64,000 nucleotides of DNA from Cryptomeria japonica (GCF_030272615.1 NC_081415.1:623843740-623907739); one strand, 5' to 3'; counted from the first letter of the stretch, positions 11,271 through 23,486 are shown. The notes: generated by a model from the letters alone, not told the origin. Made by a program: numbers and translations.

Positions 11271-14200
11271 ATGATGAAGAGGGAAGGTCTAAAGTTCAAC
11301 AGAGATAACTTTAAGATATGGAAGGACAGAATGAAGATCTACATTAGAAGCATGGGTGCTCAACACTGGAGCTATGTTGAGAATGCTTATGTTATCCCTA
11401 CCAGTACTCTCACTGATGATCAAAGAAGAGAGATTTAGGAGAATGCGAAAGTCATGGAAGCCCTAATCAGTAGTCTATTTGACATTGAGTTTATTGATGT
11501 TCAAGATAAAGACAATCCCAAAGAAGTATGGGATGCTCTAAAGAGTATCTATGGCAGTGATGAGCATGCGAAACAAGCTAAGGAAGACAACCTTAGGGGA
11601 AAGTTTTAAGACATGCGGATGGTTGAAGGAGAGACCATTCAACAATATAGAATAAGAATCAAAACTATTGTTGTAGACATCAAGAGTGCAGGAGGTAAAA
11701 TAGATTATTCCATTGTTGTTAGAAAATCCTTGAGATCCTTGTTACCAATCTATGCAATAAGGGTTGCTGCTATTTAGGAGTTGAGGTCTATAGATAAGAC
11801 AAAGATATCCCTAGACTCCACCATTGATAAGTTGACCGCATATGAGCTAAATAATTATGATGGTAGTATTCAGAAGATTGAATCAGCCTTTAGAGCATTT
11901 GCTGCACCATCTAGAAAGGGAAAAGAAGCTAGTACCAGTTGTGAACCAGGACAAAGAAGAGAAATGGATGATGAGGAGATCTTGATGGAATTTGAGGCTC
12001 TTCTTGCCAAGAGACTTCCTAAGGGAACTAGTAAATAAAGAGGTAAGCTCCCTTTGAAATGCTTTTCTTGTAATAGGATAGGACACATTGTTGTAAACTG
12101 TCCTAATGGTGAAAATAAGGACAAACTAGAGAAGTTCAAGAAGTTCAAAGGAGGAAACAAGAGAAACTGTTTTGTAGGAGTTGATGAAGGTGTCACTGAC
12201 GAGGAATCAGAAGATGAAGAAAGTGAAGACATTGTGTTTGTAATAGTTAAGGAAGATGTGTCAGACAAGAAGGCTCTTGTCTCCCGCTTTGATAATTCCA
12301 ATGAGTGGCTTATTGATAGTGGTTGTTCTCACCACATGACTAGTGACCGGAGTAACTTTCTGTCTCTGGAAGAGTGTGATAATGGTATGGTCTGATTTGG
12401 TAATGATGCACCATGTATGGTAAAAGGTAGAGTGTCCATCTCTCTAAATGGAAAAAGCAGTGTTGATAATGTGTATTGGGTAGAAGGTCTCAGGCACAAC
12501 CTTTTGAGTGTTGCCCAACTGAATGATAATGGACTCACTCTGGAATTCAAAGATGGAGTGTCCAAAATAAAAGGAAAGAGTGGTGAATTGATGGCTACTG
12601 GTATGCAGACCAGAGGTAACTTATTTCAGCCTATGCTAAGCAAACTGGAGAATCCTTTGTGCAAAGAGTGTCAACTAGGGAAAATGTCTTCCTCAACCTT
12701 CAAAGGTAAATCTTTCACTGCAGACAATTTACTTGATCATGTGCATACTGATTTGAGTGGTCCTATGAAAACTAGGAGTGTGTAGGGAGATAGGTACTTT
12801 ATGATTCTCATTGATGACTGCTAAAGAATGATCTAGGTCACATTCTTGAAAGATAAGTTTGAAGCTTTTGGAAAGTTCAAAGCTTTCAAAGCACTAGTCG
12901 AAAAGGAAAGTGGTAAGAGGATTAAGGTCCTAAGAACCAATCAAGGAGGAGAATTCACTTCCGGTGAATTCAATGAGTACTGTGAAGAGAACGACATCAA
13001 GAGACAACTATCTTCCCCTCAAACTCCACAACAGAATGGCCTAGCAGAAAGGAACAACTAGACTATAGTTGAAGCAGCCAGAACCATGCTGACTTAAGGA
13101 AAAGTTGCTCACACTTTTTGTAGAGAAGCAGTGAGCACTGCAGTCTACACAATGTACAAGGTACTCATCAAGAAAGGTAAGGATAAAACTCCTTATGAGT
13201 ATTGGATCGGTAAGACACTAGTGGTAAGCTACTTTAGAGTGTTTGGCAGCAAATGTTATATCAAGAGGAGTGAACATCAGAGCAAGTTTCATGCAAAATG
13301 TGATGAGGGAATATTTCTAGGGTATTCCACCAAGAGCAAAGCTCTCAAATGTTTCAACAATAGGAATCAGAGAATTGTTAAAAGTATCAATCTTAAAGTT
13401 GATGAAACTTATGAGAAACTTAAGGAAACTGACAGTGAGCAAGTGGTAGATGAACCGGTTGCAAAACAACCTAGTACTAGTAACAGTGCTTCTACACCGG
13501 TAGATGCTGATGTTGATGAAGATGAGGATGAAGAAGAAAAGCAAGAGGAATCTATTAAGATCATTCCTAGGTATGTAAAGCTAAATCATGATCTAATGCA
13601 GATCATAGGAGACAAGGATGCAGGAATTCTTACAAGAAGAAAGGTCAAAGAAAACTCTTGCATGATCTCTAAATTTGAGCCAAAAACTTTTAAAGAGGTA
13701 CATAAAGATGAAGACTGGATCAAGGCAATGGAAGAAGAACTTGACCAGATAGAAAAGAATGGTACATGGTCTTTGGTACCTAGACCTGAGCATTAAAATG
13801 TCATTGGCACCAAATGGGTTTTCAAAAATAAGCTGAATGAAGATGGCATAGTGGTAAGAAACAAAGCCAGACTGGTGTGTAAGGGATATGCTTAAGAAGA
13901 AGGATAAGTCTATGGAGAAACCTTTGCTCTAGTAGCTAGATTGGAAGGAGTCTATATGCTTCTTGCATATGCAGCCTTCAAGGGATTCAAAGTATATTAA
14001 ATGGATGTAAAATCTGCATTCTTGAATGGAATACTTGAAGAGGAGGTGTATATAGAACAATTAGATGGGTTTGCCCTATCAAAAGATAGTGACGTGGTGT
14101 GTAGGCTACATAAAGCCTTGTATGGATTGAAGCAGACACCTAGAGAATGGTATGAATGCTTACACTCCCATCTTGTGAAGATTGGATTTGAAAGAACAAG

Positions 14201-15212
14201 TGAAGATAGCAATATCTATTTGAAGTCATAAGGAGATCAGATTCTAATCTTTGAAGTATTTGTTGATGACATAATTTTTGGTGGAGATGACAAGATGAGT
14301 CATGATTTTGTAGATGAGATGAAGAAGGAATTTGAGATGTCACTTATAGGGGAGATTAATTTCTTCATTGGACTACAGATTCAACAAATGAAAGAAGGTA
14401 TCTTTATCACTTAGTCCAAGTATACTAAAGAGGTGTTCAAGACCTTTTGTATGGAAGATAGCAAACCGATTGTTACACCGATGGTGACCACTTGTAAATT
14501 GTCAAAAGAGGATGACTTAGCATTGGTGAATGAGAAGGAATACCAATCAATGATTGGTAACTTGTACTATGTAGTACATAGTAGACCGAACATTGCACAT
14601 GTAGTGGGCATTACTGCATGGTTCCAAAAAAGTCCAAGAGAATCCCACTTGGTAGAAATCAAGTGGATTCTCCGATATCTGAAGGGAACTATTGACTATG
14701 GATTATGGTATCCATACAGTAATGATTTCAACCTGAAAGTGTTTATAGATGCTGATTGGGCTAGTAATGTGGACGACCGGAAGAGCACAACTAGTGGTGC
14801 ATTATTTCTTGGTGGTAGATTAGTCTCATTGATGAGTAAGAAGAAGAGTTGTATCTCTTAGTCTACAACAAAAGCAGAATATGTTGCAGCATTTATGAAC
14901 TCCACCCAGACAATTTGGATGAAGCATGTATTAAGTGGCTTCAAAGTTCCTGTATCTAAACCGGTGAGTATATTCTATGACAACACAAGTGCAATTAATA
15001 TTTCCAAGAATCTGGTTTTGCATGCGAGAACCAAGCACTTCGAGCTCAAGTATCATTTCTTGAGGGAGAAGGTTCAGAACAAAGAAGTTGTATTGGAACA
15101 TGTATCCAGTAAGGAGCGGTTAGCAAATATATTCACCAAGCCTCTACTAAAGGCTACATTTACCTATTTGAGAGGTGAATTAGGGGTAGTGCCCCTTCAA
15201 GAGGTGAACTAA
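11271..15212 (+). pseudogene. Copia-1 gag-pol (gag, protease, integrase, RT, RNase H), many stops
   Basis: A copia polyprotein relic of about 1310 codons in one nearly continuous frame with more than a dozen in-frame stops. Gag: 11271 to about 12100, with KFNRDNFKIWKDRMKIYI and an intact CCHC knuckle, CFSCNRIGHIVVNC (12060-12101). Protease: WLIDSGCSHHMT (about 12306). Integrase: the segment with the two zinc-binding His is deleted, because the reading jumps from TRGNLFQ to MLSKLENPLCKEC. The catalytic LRTDQGGEF reads LRTNQGGEF (about 12930), so an essential Asp is lost. PQQNGLAER keeps the Glu. RT: KWVFKNKLNEDG (13815), [20 protein letters not shown] (14001) and VFVDDIIFGG, the YVDD-equivalent (about 14260). 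RNase H: DADWASNVDDRKSTTSG (about 14750), TKAEYVA, YDNTSAI and TKHFELKYHFLRE. It ends at a TAA at 15210. Several stops are CAG or TGG changed to TAG. It cannot make an active protein. Confidence 0.92.
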
Positions 15213-15440
15213 AGGTGTGTGCTCCACATCAGTCAGGTATTGCATTGATAAACGTTTTTCAAGATTGATGTGTTGAAGGATGCTACTCCTTAGGGGGAGC
15301 AACATAGTGGAACATAGTTGTTTGTACCTCCACTTTGGCATTGTTGTCAAAGGGGGAGGATGTGAAGCAGAGAAGATATCTGCAGTATTAGGGAGAAGAT
15401 GTGAAGCAAAGAGATATCTTTGTATATTGCCATAAATGCC

Positions 15441-15451
15441 AAAGGGCGAGA
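15441..15451 (+). other. Copia-1 polypurine tract
   Basis: AAAGGGCGAGA directly before the 3' LTR, a one-base variant of the AAAGGGGGAGA seen (reverse strand) in Copia-2 and Copia-6. Further purine runs at 15291 and 15350 in the same 3' leader resemble duplicated tracts. Confidence 0.75.
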
Positions 15452-16893
15452 TAGTTGGCATATGTGCAGACCTTGATGACATGATGATATTGTATGTTGT
15501 CATTGATATCAATATGCTAAAGTATGAACTGATATATTGAAGTAAGAAAATAGGCAAGGTAACTGGTATGATATTGTGAACCATTATATGTAAAAAAGTG
15601 AAGCGGTATGCTTGTTCAAAGTGAACCAGGATATGGTAAGTTTAATATCGGGGTTTCATTTGGTATGACTACCGGTTGGTAGTCTCAACTTTAGGGTTTC
15701 TGGTTGATGCATATCAAGTTTGTGTGATTCGACCGATGACATCCTATGATGGGTTAGCATTGAAATGAAGAGAAGATCATGTTGCCATGTCAGTCTTGTG
15801 CACGTGAAGGATTTCCTTGAGGATCTTGCATGGAGATTGATTCTATCTACCTCAGGAATGTGCGTAGTCTCTGTAAACAGTGGAGAGCTCGTGATGGGTT
15901 ATCGACTTCTAGAAGTGGCAAGAACAAATGATGGAGAACATCTTGAGATGCGTTCAAGATTTTTTTATACTATGCAAAGTGTTTGAATGGTCAAGATTGG
16001 ACCGATTGTATTGATAACCTAAAAGTTTAGGGTTTAGGGTTTATGCGACCTATATGTTTCCTATAAGGTCGATGATGATTTGCATTGTGAAGTGGTTGGA
16101 AAATGTTATGTGAGTGTCCAAGTGAAGATACTTGATTCTTGCCAAACCGGAGAAGCGTGTGGATTCTTGCAGAGTATGATTGCAGAAGCAAAGGAGCTAA
16201 AGAGGATCTACCTTGGAATTGTGTGTTGTTATCAGATCAGTGTATTACCTGTTGACTTCTAACCATTTCAGTAGTTGGAAAATCCCTTAACCGGGTAGCT
16301 TTAACAGGATTTTGTGTAAATCCTCTAACAAGGTGACTCAATTCAATGAGTTCTTCAAATCCTCTTGCGAGGTAACCTTTAACCAGGTATTTAGCCATCC
16401 ACCGGGTGATCCCTAGCAGGATCAGTTCCTTGCAGAACCTATTGTAAAAGTCTTTAACCAGACTAGGTTCCTAACAGAGTGGACTTTAGAAGAGTTCAAA
16501 TAACAGCTTGTGGGTATTCATCCCCATTGTGGTTTTTCCCAGTTGGGTTTCCACATGAAAAAATTAGTGTGTCATGTGTGATGCTTTTCATGTGATGCTT
16601 TAATATTTTCTGTCAAGTGGTAAAGCATGTTGAACCAGGACTCATTATATTTCTGATGATATATTACTTGTTTATGCATATGGGTGAAGTGGAAATGAGA
16701 TATTAGATTGTGTGGAGACTAAGTATTACCAGTTTATGTCTTTCATAGTCTCATTGTGTTTTACTGGTAGTGCCCTGATTTTGACCGGTGTTACTGTTTA
16801 CCAGTTAAGTGTAGTCTTTGCAGTCAAACTGGTTCAGGGAAAGTTTTTTTGTCTATACTGATTCACCGCCCCCCTCTCAGTACTGGTTTGGTA
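15452..16893 (+). repeat. Copia-1 3' LTR, truncated at its 3' end
   Basis: Matches the 5' LTR from its first bases (TAGTTGGCATATG against TGTTGGCATATG) to GTACTGGTTTGGTA. The last about 26 bp, including the terminal CA, are gone, and unrelated sequence follows. It has lost a roughly 20 bp block present near 9873 in the 5' LTR and has one extra TTTAGGG unit (16026-16042). Confidence 0.85.
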
Positions 16894-19427
16894 ACCTTCT
16901 TCTCTTCTCCAGCCTTTCTTTATAGCTTTTTGATACCTATTAGCATTAGCAGTCACCTCATTCAAATAGTGGTCTCCTAGGGCCATCCAACAAGATTGCC
17001 TTTACTGCCTTTAACCTGCTGTCTCATTGGTCGAGGTGTTCCCCTCTCCCTTTTTTTCCTAATAGACTGTATTCTTTATCTTGGTTGGTATAGTGATCAC
17101 AAGCATGATGAAGACCATTTGATTCATGAAGACAGGAAGTTTACTCATAACTCAAATCTAACGCTACGACATAAAAAGTCATTAGCTATAAGGGATTCAT
17201 TAGTGGTTGGCTTGCTTCTGAGTTGTAGTTTTTTTGGCATAACTAGTTGAGCCCCACATAGGTGGATCTAGTAAGGTCTGGGCAAGCATCCATTATTGCG
17301 AGCATTCATAGAGTTGCCCCTCATATCAGGCAGTACCTATTTCCATCATCTGTAGCATAGGCAACAGTACAAACAACATCCATTTCATGAAAGAATGTAG
17401 GGTAACATTGCTAGACTACCCATCATTTTGACTAGACTACCTTTCATTCTTACTAATCAGATACAATCTAGCCACAGGTCACATCCCTTCCTATCCCAGC
17501 TCATCCACCACTACCTTCATCACTAGCACCAGTAGCAGAGACGGTAGCATCATAGGTAGCGAGAAAGGTTCAACAGCAGTCGTGGGAGCCCATAGAATTG
17601 TAGGGGGAGTTGGTTGATGCAGTAGCAGTATATCCAGCATAAGTTCTTGATTCCATTGACCAAGATACAAGAGCAGTTATGGGTACAAATGAAGCAGTTT
17701 CAATTGTCCCTACTCCTATTTGCTCTGCTTCCACTGTACTATAGGGGAAACCCCACTACGCTAGGGGAGAAACCTACCACTATGGGATGATAAGTTACCC
17801 CCACAAACCCCCCTACCCAAGGCGGACCCCACCACCCTAGCTTCGCTACCGACCATATATTCTGATTCTCTTTTGAGCGAGCCAATCCTTAGGATGATCC
17901 CCTTATTAAGACTGGTTCTTCAGACTAACCTCCCGAGTGATTTGGATGTTCCAGCTCTATATAGTAGGGATATTCTGAGTTTGCCCTACTACTACTATAT
18001 ATATTTGGCCGATCTTAATCATGATTGCCTTATCGATCTTTATCCTAAATGCTCTTATCTTTATCTTGGATGCTCTGATCTTGAATGATGAATCTTGAAT
18101 CTTGGCTTCTATATATTCTTAAACTATAATACTAGGGAAGGTAAGAATAAAACCAAAGAGGCCAGTTAAGGAATGGATGAAGATGTCCTATTCTTACCTT
18201 CTGGGTATAGCCATTCTAATAGCCATGATTATGGTGATGAAGGATGGTGTTCTGCTGATCCTAAGTGGGTGTCCCATTATGCGCCCATCTGATTCTGAAT
18301 GCTAGTTTGTGGGGTAAAGAAAGCACACTGAAGTGATACCCATGTGGATGAAGATTGAGTGAGGTAGTAATTAATTGGTATTGATTAGGCAGAGATTGTT
18401 TATGGGTTTATTTTGGATGGGTTAATTAGTATCCCTAGATTGATTCCATTCATATGGAGTCATTCATATCCTATTGTTTATGTGGTGTGGAAAAAGTAGC
18501 TGCCGATGACTATGTATCATACCTGATTTGAGGCCTGTTCGGTCTTGAATTAAAGAAATGGGGTGTTCAAGACTACTATTTTTCCAATCCATATTGCCCA
18601 GCAGCCCCCACGGATCTAGGGTGTCTATCTGGTTGATCCTAAGTGTACCGATGTTATCGAGTTTCCAATTGTTTTCACATGTCTAAATACATTAGTAGTG
18701 TGTTCAGATGTGACAATGGACCAGTATATTGGATCAATCTTGTTGGAAGGGACTACTACCCAAAGAAAGGAAGAGATGACTTCTAGATCAGAGATAATAA
18801 ATGAAATAGGAACCAATGAGATAATATACAAGGGAAATCTCAAAATTGAAATATCAAAATAAATATAGCTCCATAGCTTCAACTTCCTTGTGGACTGCGG
18901 TCGAGTTCCTAGATTGATAGGCAGTTGCCAGGGTCAACGCATCCCTTGTTTTCTTTCCATGTAGATCACTCCTGGGTGGACAAGCCCTTCTCTTTCTTAC
19001 CAGAAAGATGCGGGCCACGTGACCAACTTTTATCCCTCAACCCACCCTTTGGGACAATCGACTTACCATCTACCCCACCACCAACACAGAGACCTACCAA
19101 CAACTAAACTATAGAGGGGCCAGGGGGCAATATAGCTATTTGATTGAAAAAATGCCCCCTCCATTCCAGACCATCTTACATCCCCCATTCCATACCATCT
19201 TACATACCCTCCATTCCATCTTACATACCCTCCATTCCATACCATCTTACAGCCCCCTCGTATCACGCCCCCCCCTCCATCACCCCCCTCCCCCTCGTGA
19301 GACGAGTCCATGCTATATTACATACCCTCCATTCCATACCGTCTTACATACGGATAGTAAAAAAAACTTTAGGGAAGCATATATTAAGAATGAAGAGTGA
19401 ACTAGGGCCAATTCTGATATAGTTGTA
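16894..19427. other. Unassigned block, no recognised gene
   Basis: About 2.5 kb of mixed composition without a supported ORF. It includes a more GC-rich part (17460-17860) with GCAGTAGCAG-like runs, a TCTTATCTTTATC-rich patch (18020-18110), a stretch at 18620-18840 whose plus strand reads protein-like over about 70 codons (contains IEFPIVFTCLNTLVVCSD), and another GC-richer patch at 18900-19110. I could not tie any of it to a known element; it may be a decayed insertion inside the LINE-B 3' region. Confidence 0.4.
19155..19350. repeat. 26 bp minisatellite
   Basis: Imperfect tandem units close to CCCTCCATTCCATACCATCT plus TACATA, about five complete or partial copies, interrupted by a C-rich stretch at about 19255-19320. 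Open frames through it on both strands are composition artefacts. Confidence 0.85.
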
Positions 19428-19895
19428 ATGTTCCTTGATGTGGTTATGCACTTCAAGAAAGATAGGGAGGTGATTATGAAATTATGTAAGAGTGTTTTCA
19501 AAAAGGACTTGTTGGGTGAATTGGAGAGGGTTGTCATTAATGTGGTTGATGAATTAACTGTTCCTAAGCCTAATCACTATGAAAGGTTCATGTGGAAGAA
19601 CAAACCTGTGCCAAGATTTCCAATTTTGGAAATTGATGTTGAGGCTGAATTTGTGGCCTATAATCCGATAAGGCAACGCAATTTCTATTTTCTTATGAGG
19701 CTCTTGCATGTTAAAAAACTGACTTGTAAAAGGTGGCTAGCTAATTATTTGGAGGTGGAAGGCATTGAAGTAGTTCTTGACAATGTAGAGCTCCCCTCTG
19801 TTTTTGCTCCTAACCCAGGAGAATTCTCTATTAATCCAAGACCGTCGGTAAGCAAGGCTCGATCAAAAAGGAATCTTGTTTCTCCTGAAACCTAG
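19428..19895 (+). CDS. Unrecognised 155-residue ORF
   Basis: An open frame from an ATG at 19428 to a TAG at 19893; the frame is open for a further ten codons or so upstream without another ATG. The product starts MFLDVVMHFKKDREVIMKLC, is mixed and charged, has no clear signal peptide or membrane segment, and ends in a basic tail (SKARSKRNLVSPET) that resembles the linker tails of chromatin or transposon proteins only in composition. The middle (PKPNHYERFMWKNKPVPRFP, then EIDVEAEFVAYNPIRQRNFY) looks like real protein sequence, with no in-frame stop over 155 codons in a region full of broken ORFs. I do not recognise the family. It may be an exon, a captured gene fragment or part of an unidentified transposon; no splice structure or partner domains could be assigned. 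Confidence 0.4.
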   Translation: MFLDVVMHFKKDREVIMKLCKSVFKKDLLGELERVVINVVDELTVPKPNHYERFMWKNKPVPRFPILEIDVEAEFVAYNPIRQRNFYFLMRLLHVKKLTCKRWLANYLEVEGIEVVLDNVELPSVFAPNPGEFSINPRPSVSKARSKRNLVSPET

Positions 19896-20465
19896 GCCTT
19901 ACTTTTTATCTTCAAGGTAGATTTTGAATCTCTTTAGAAATACTCTTAAAATTTAACATCTCTTTTGGCTCTACTAAGGCTACTCTAATACCAAATGCCA
20001 GGTGTTTCTTTAATACTATGTTGATGGTAATATAGACATATGGGTTTGTTTATTATAAATTATCACTGCTACCTTTACTCTCAGTTCTTCCATTCCTCTG
20101 TCTCGAGTTTAATTACAAGCTCTCTTAGAATTGGATGTATATTTAGAGTTATGCATATATTATCATGGCTCTTTTACTCACCCCTTAAGCGAACATTTAT
20201 GTGAATATATATATTCATGTATATATATTCATAATCATGTTTCATTCATCTATTTGGCACTTGCTATGGGTCTTGACTCCATGGTTGTGTGTCTTCTCTT
20301 TGCCCTTGTCTATGCTCTATGTTTTCCTTTCCTTATTTTCTTGGTCTATTTTTATCATTTTCATATATATATATATATATCTAGATATTAATTTTTGTTT
20401 GTGGTTCTGCTTTTGGTATCTCTTAGTAGCCAAGTGTAGGTTAGGTTTTCTCTTTCAATTTCAAT
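19896..20465. other. Non-coding T-rich sequence, left flank of the large LTR element
   Basis: T-rich with short (TA)n runs (20208-20230, 20365-20385). No supported gene. It continues at 36736 when the insertion 20471-36730 and one ATTAC are removed, so it probably belongs to the LINE-B 3' region or to an insertion in it. Confidence 0.5.
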
Positions 20466-20470
20466 ATTAC
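20466..20470. repeat. Target-site duplication ATTAC, left copy
   Basis: ATTAC directly precedes the left 3 kb LTR and recurs at 36731-36735 directly after the right LTR. Five base pairs is the usual size for LTR-element integration. Confidence 0.75.
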
Positions 20471-23461
20471 TATTACCTATTTTCACTACAAGCTCAATAT
20501 GCCTCAGAAGGAGAAACAAGCACTAAGTATGAAAAGAATACATGTTTTTGTCTAGCTTGTTTGCTTCATGTGCAAACACAAAGAAAGTAGCTTTTTGTTC
20601 ATTGAATTATAGCATGTAGGGTAAAATGTGGCTCCCATGAGGGTTGAGCCCAGCATGCCGAGGGAGATGGATCTTTCTTTGCATTTTTTTTGAATTTTGG
20701 CCTTATCGGCAAGACCTACCTCGATGACATGATGACAAGTGCAGAGCGCGGAATGTTGTCATCAGCTATCGGAAGGAGCTATCTCAGGTTATCCTGATTA
20801 GTCGATGGAAGGGCCCAGGCGTAATCCATTTATCCCACATTGGAAGCAAGGAGGAGCATTTCTGTATTTAAAGGAAAAGTCCCACACATATTAAGTGTCA
20901 AAGCTTACTGGCTTTTGACAAGGAGTAGCTCAGCGTTGGTTGGCCCCCTGCATGCGTGCATCTCAAAGCGGCCAAATTTTGTAGTAAAAGGGAAAATTAA
21001 TAGGTGAGTAGGTTGCAAAGGATCTGATAGCCATCAATATATCACTATGCGAAAGTGCTCAACTGTTTAATCTCTGTGACTTAGTGACTAGTGAGGTGGT
21101 GTCTAGGTGGAAGTTGAGTTGGTACTCAAGTGGATCATGTGGAAAAATAGAGGATGACACATGGTGACACCGTGCCATAAGAGAGAGCCTCTTAGAGAGA
21201 CTAAAGACCAAGTAGATTCAGGTACATCAACGGTGATCAAGAAAGATCTGATGGCTGTCGCGATGGGAACATAGCCGCCAAATACTCCCCGTGACTTGGT
21301 GACAAAGCACGTGTCAAAAAGGGAAAGTTAAAAATCAAGAAGATCACTGAGATCCAATGGCAGATCAAGGAAGATTGGATGGTGGAGTGACATTTCAGGG
21401 CTATCCATGACTGTCACTGTACCGTAGTTGTGAAGTGCTCGCAACGAATACCCTTGCGATAGGTGGCAGGTCAGGTGGTGTCGAGGTGGACTCTGAGCAT
21501 ATCACATGGTGACATGCCTCACGAGAGGTGCCATGTCATCAAAGTGAATGTTGAACAAACCTTGGCTATGATATATTTCTAAATGGTTTCACCAAATGCA
21601 TCGATTTCATCCACATAATAGGTATTGATGAAACTACAGTTTTGATGAGACATGAAAATTGTTCACCGACGGAGGTAGTTTGGCCAAAAGAATGATGCCG
21701 AACAAACCAAAGTAAAACGGTGGGTCCGGTGGTGCTAAGGTGGCGAATGAGGCTATGCTAAGGTGCATTAGGTGGCAAACTAGAGATTGACATGTGGGAT
21801 GGATGGACAAAGAGGTAAGGGTCAAGCAGATCAAGAAAGATCAATGGTAGTCTGAAAGACCTAAGGGCTATCGCTATACTGCTATAGAAAGAAGCTCGCC
21901 AGTTATCATATCGACTTGGCAACAAAGCACGTGCAAAAAAGAGAGAGCCGCTTAGAGAGGGTAAAGATCGAGCAATTTGACGATAGATCAAAGATCATTG
22001 CTATACCGCATGATGAAGATGCTCGTTGGTTATCTTATGTGACTTGGCAACTGGTGAAGTGGGAGCTGAGGTGGTCATCCAGGTGGGCTTAGAATGAATG
22101 AGGATGCACCATGTGGTAGAGAGAAGATGATGAACCAAGGCAGACCAAGTCCATGGCAATCTAGATGGCAGACAATGTGGACCCATGAGCAAATCAGAGG
22201 CTGACACGTGGCAAAAGTCTACAGACAAGCGGATGTCTATATTTTTTAAGTCAACTTTGTACTTGAACTTTGAACTGGTTTAAAGTGGTTCAATGGTTCA
22301 AAGTTCATTATTGCCGCTCCTTCCCCTGGGCCAAGGATGAAGAGAGCAATAGGAAAGATAAAAGCCAAAAAGAAGAGTGGTTAAAAGCCGAATAGGTTCT
22401 TGAAGATCAGAGGGTTGTTGCTACACCGCAATGAAAAGGTGCATAAAGGTTAATCCTTGCAACATAGAAACAAGCCGTCAGTAGTCCCAGCGGTTTCTAT
22501 TATGTGTTGACGGTTAATGCAAATGGCTAAATCAAATGGTCAGGTAACCAGTAGCATCTAGGTGAACTCAGTGCAAAATGATGTGAAGTTCTATTCAGTT
22601 TGACTACTTTTTTTTGTAGTTTTGGAAGAGTTTCTCTCTCAATTAAGCCCCTTAATTTTGAGGACAAGCTTAGAATTGATGACAACTGATCCATCTTAGA
22701 GCCATTTTTGAATTTTTGCGATCTTTTGTATAAGTGATTATTTTTCACTCTTTTTTTTAGGGGGGGGGGAGTTCTGGAGTTGGTACATGTTCAGTAGCAG
22801 AGATCTTTGCTCTTGTAACTCACTTTTTAATGAATATTTTCAGATTTTCATGAGCATTATTTAGACTTTGTAATGAGAAATACTCTTTGTTTTCAATAAG
22901 CAACTAAATCCTTCTCTTACTTTCTGTGTTCTAAATGTTGTTGTGAATATTTTTGGATGAATTAGTTGTGATTATTATCAAATAATTCTTCATTTCATCT
23001 CTATTCCTTCAATGTTCAGTGCATGGTTAAGCATACTATAGTGTAGATCCGTGTTTGAGTTATAGTTTTTGGTAAATGAAGTTGTGGGAACTATCTTTGT
23101 TCTGCTTCACAAAAATATCAGAAATACTGAACCTTTCACATCAGGCGTTTATGCAAAGTATGCAATCTAGAGGTGTGAGTGTTTTAGTTTTCTTTATTGG
23201 ATTCTTGTGAGTTCCCTATCATTGTATGTCATTTTCAATCATTGGTGGATTGCCTAGTAGTAGTTAATTTTCAGTCTTATGCATATCCTTCTTCCCTTTT
23301 CTCAGATTTTCAAGTTAGTATTTGGTGATCAAATAGGAAGTCGACCTATAATCTGGAGGTATTCTCTCATAATAGGATACCCATAGCCTGAGAGTAGTCC
23401 AATGTGTCACCGGATTGTAGGAATTTCAAGTTTGCATCGGGTACAAATCCATGTGACAACA
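20471..23461 (+). repeat. Left LTR of the large element (2991 bp)
   Basis: Matches 33759-36730 throughout. A TATTTAAAG at about 20872, followed by a conserved CCCACACATATTAAG, is a plausible promoter. The middle 1.5 kb is built from degenerate repeated modules sharing the phrases GATCAAnGATC, GCTATACCGCnATG, GTGACTTGGCGAC and GAGGTGG. Modules are recognisable near 21015, 21235, 21390, 21845, 21980 and 22390. No coding potential was seen. Confidence 0.88.
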
Positions 23462-23464
23462 GTT

Positions 23465-23486
23465 TTTGGCACGCCCGGTGGGACCG
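23465..23486 (+). other. Primer-binding-site-like sequence of the large element
   Basis: TTGGCACGCCCGGTGGGACC begins a few bases after the left LTR and starts with the TGG expected for pairing to a tRNA CCA end. I could not name the tRNA with certainty. Confidence 0.55.

Larger units (their letters stand above)
9692..16893 (+). mobile_element. Copia-1, Ty1/copia LTR retrotransposon, inactive
   Basis: A plus-strand Ty1/copia element with 5' LTR 9692-11199, tRNA-iMet-type primer site 11202-11212, gag-pol relic 11271-15212, polypurine tract 15441-15451 and 3' LTR from 15452. The 3' LTR matches the 5' LTR up to about 16893 and then stops about 26 bp short of the expected end, so no target duplication can be read; the five bases before the 5' LTR are CTAGT. 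It belongs to the same family as Copia-2 on the other strand at 24832-32522: their gag-pol readings match along the length and their LTRs share the telo-box and the TTAACnGGGT motif array. By eye the two LTRs differ at roughly one site in ten. Confidence 0.9.

Noticed and set aside
18900-19110. Organelle DNA insertion
   Set aside because: The patch is GC-richer than its surroundings, but I could not match it to any chloroplast or mitochondrial gene from memory, so no claim is made.
23465-23486. tRNA gene fragment (contains GTTCGAAT-like sequence just after)
   Set aside because: The GTTCGAAT at 23487 resembles a T-loop, but there is no cloverleaf around it; the position after the LTR fits a primer site.
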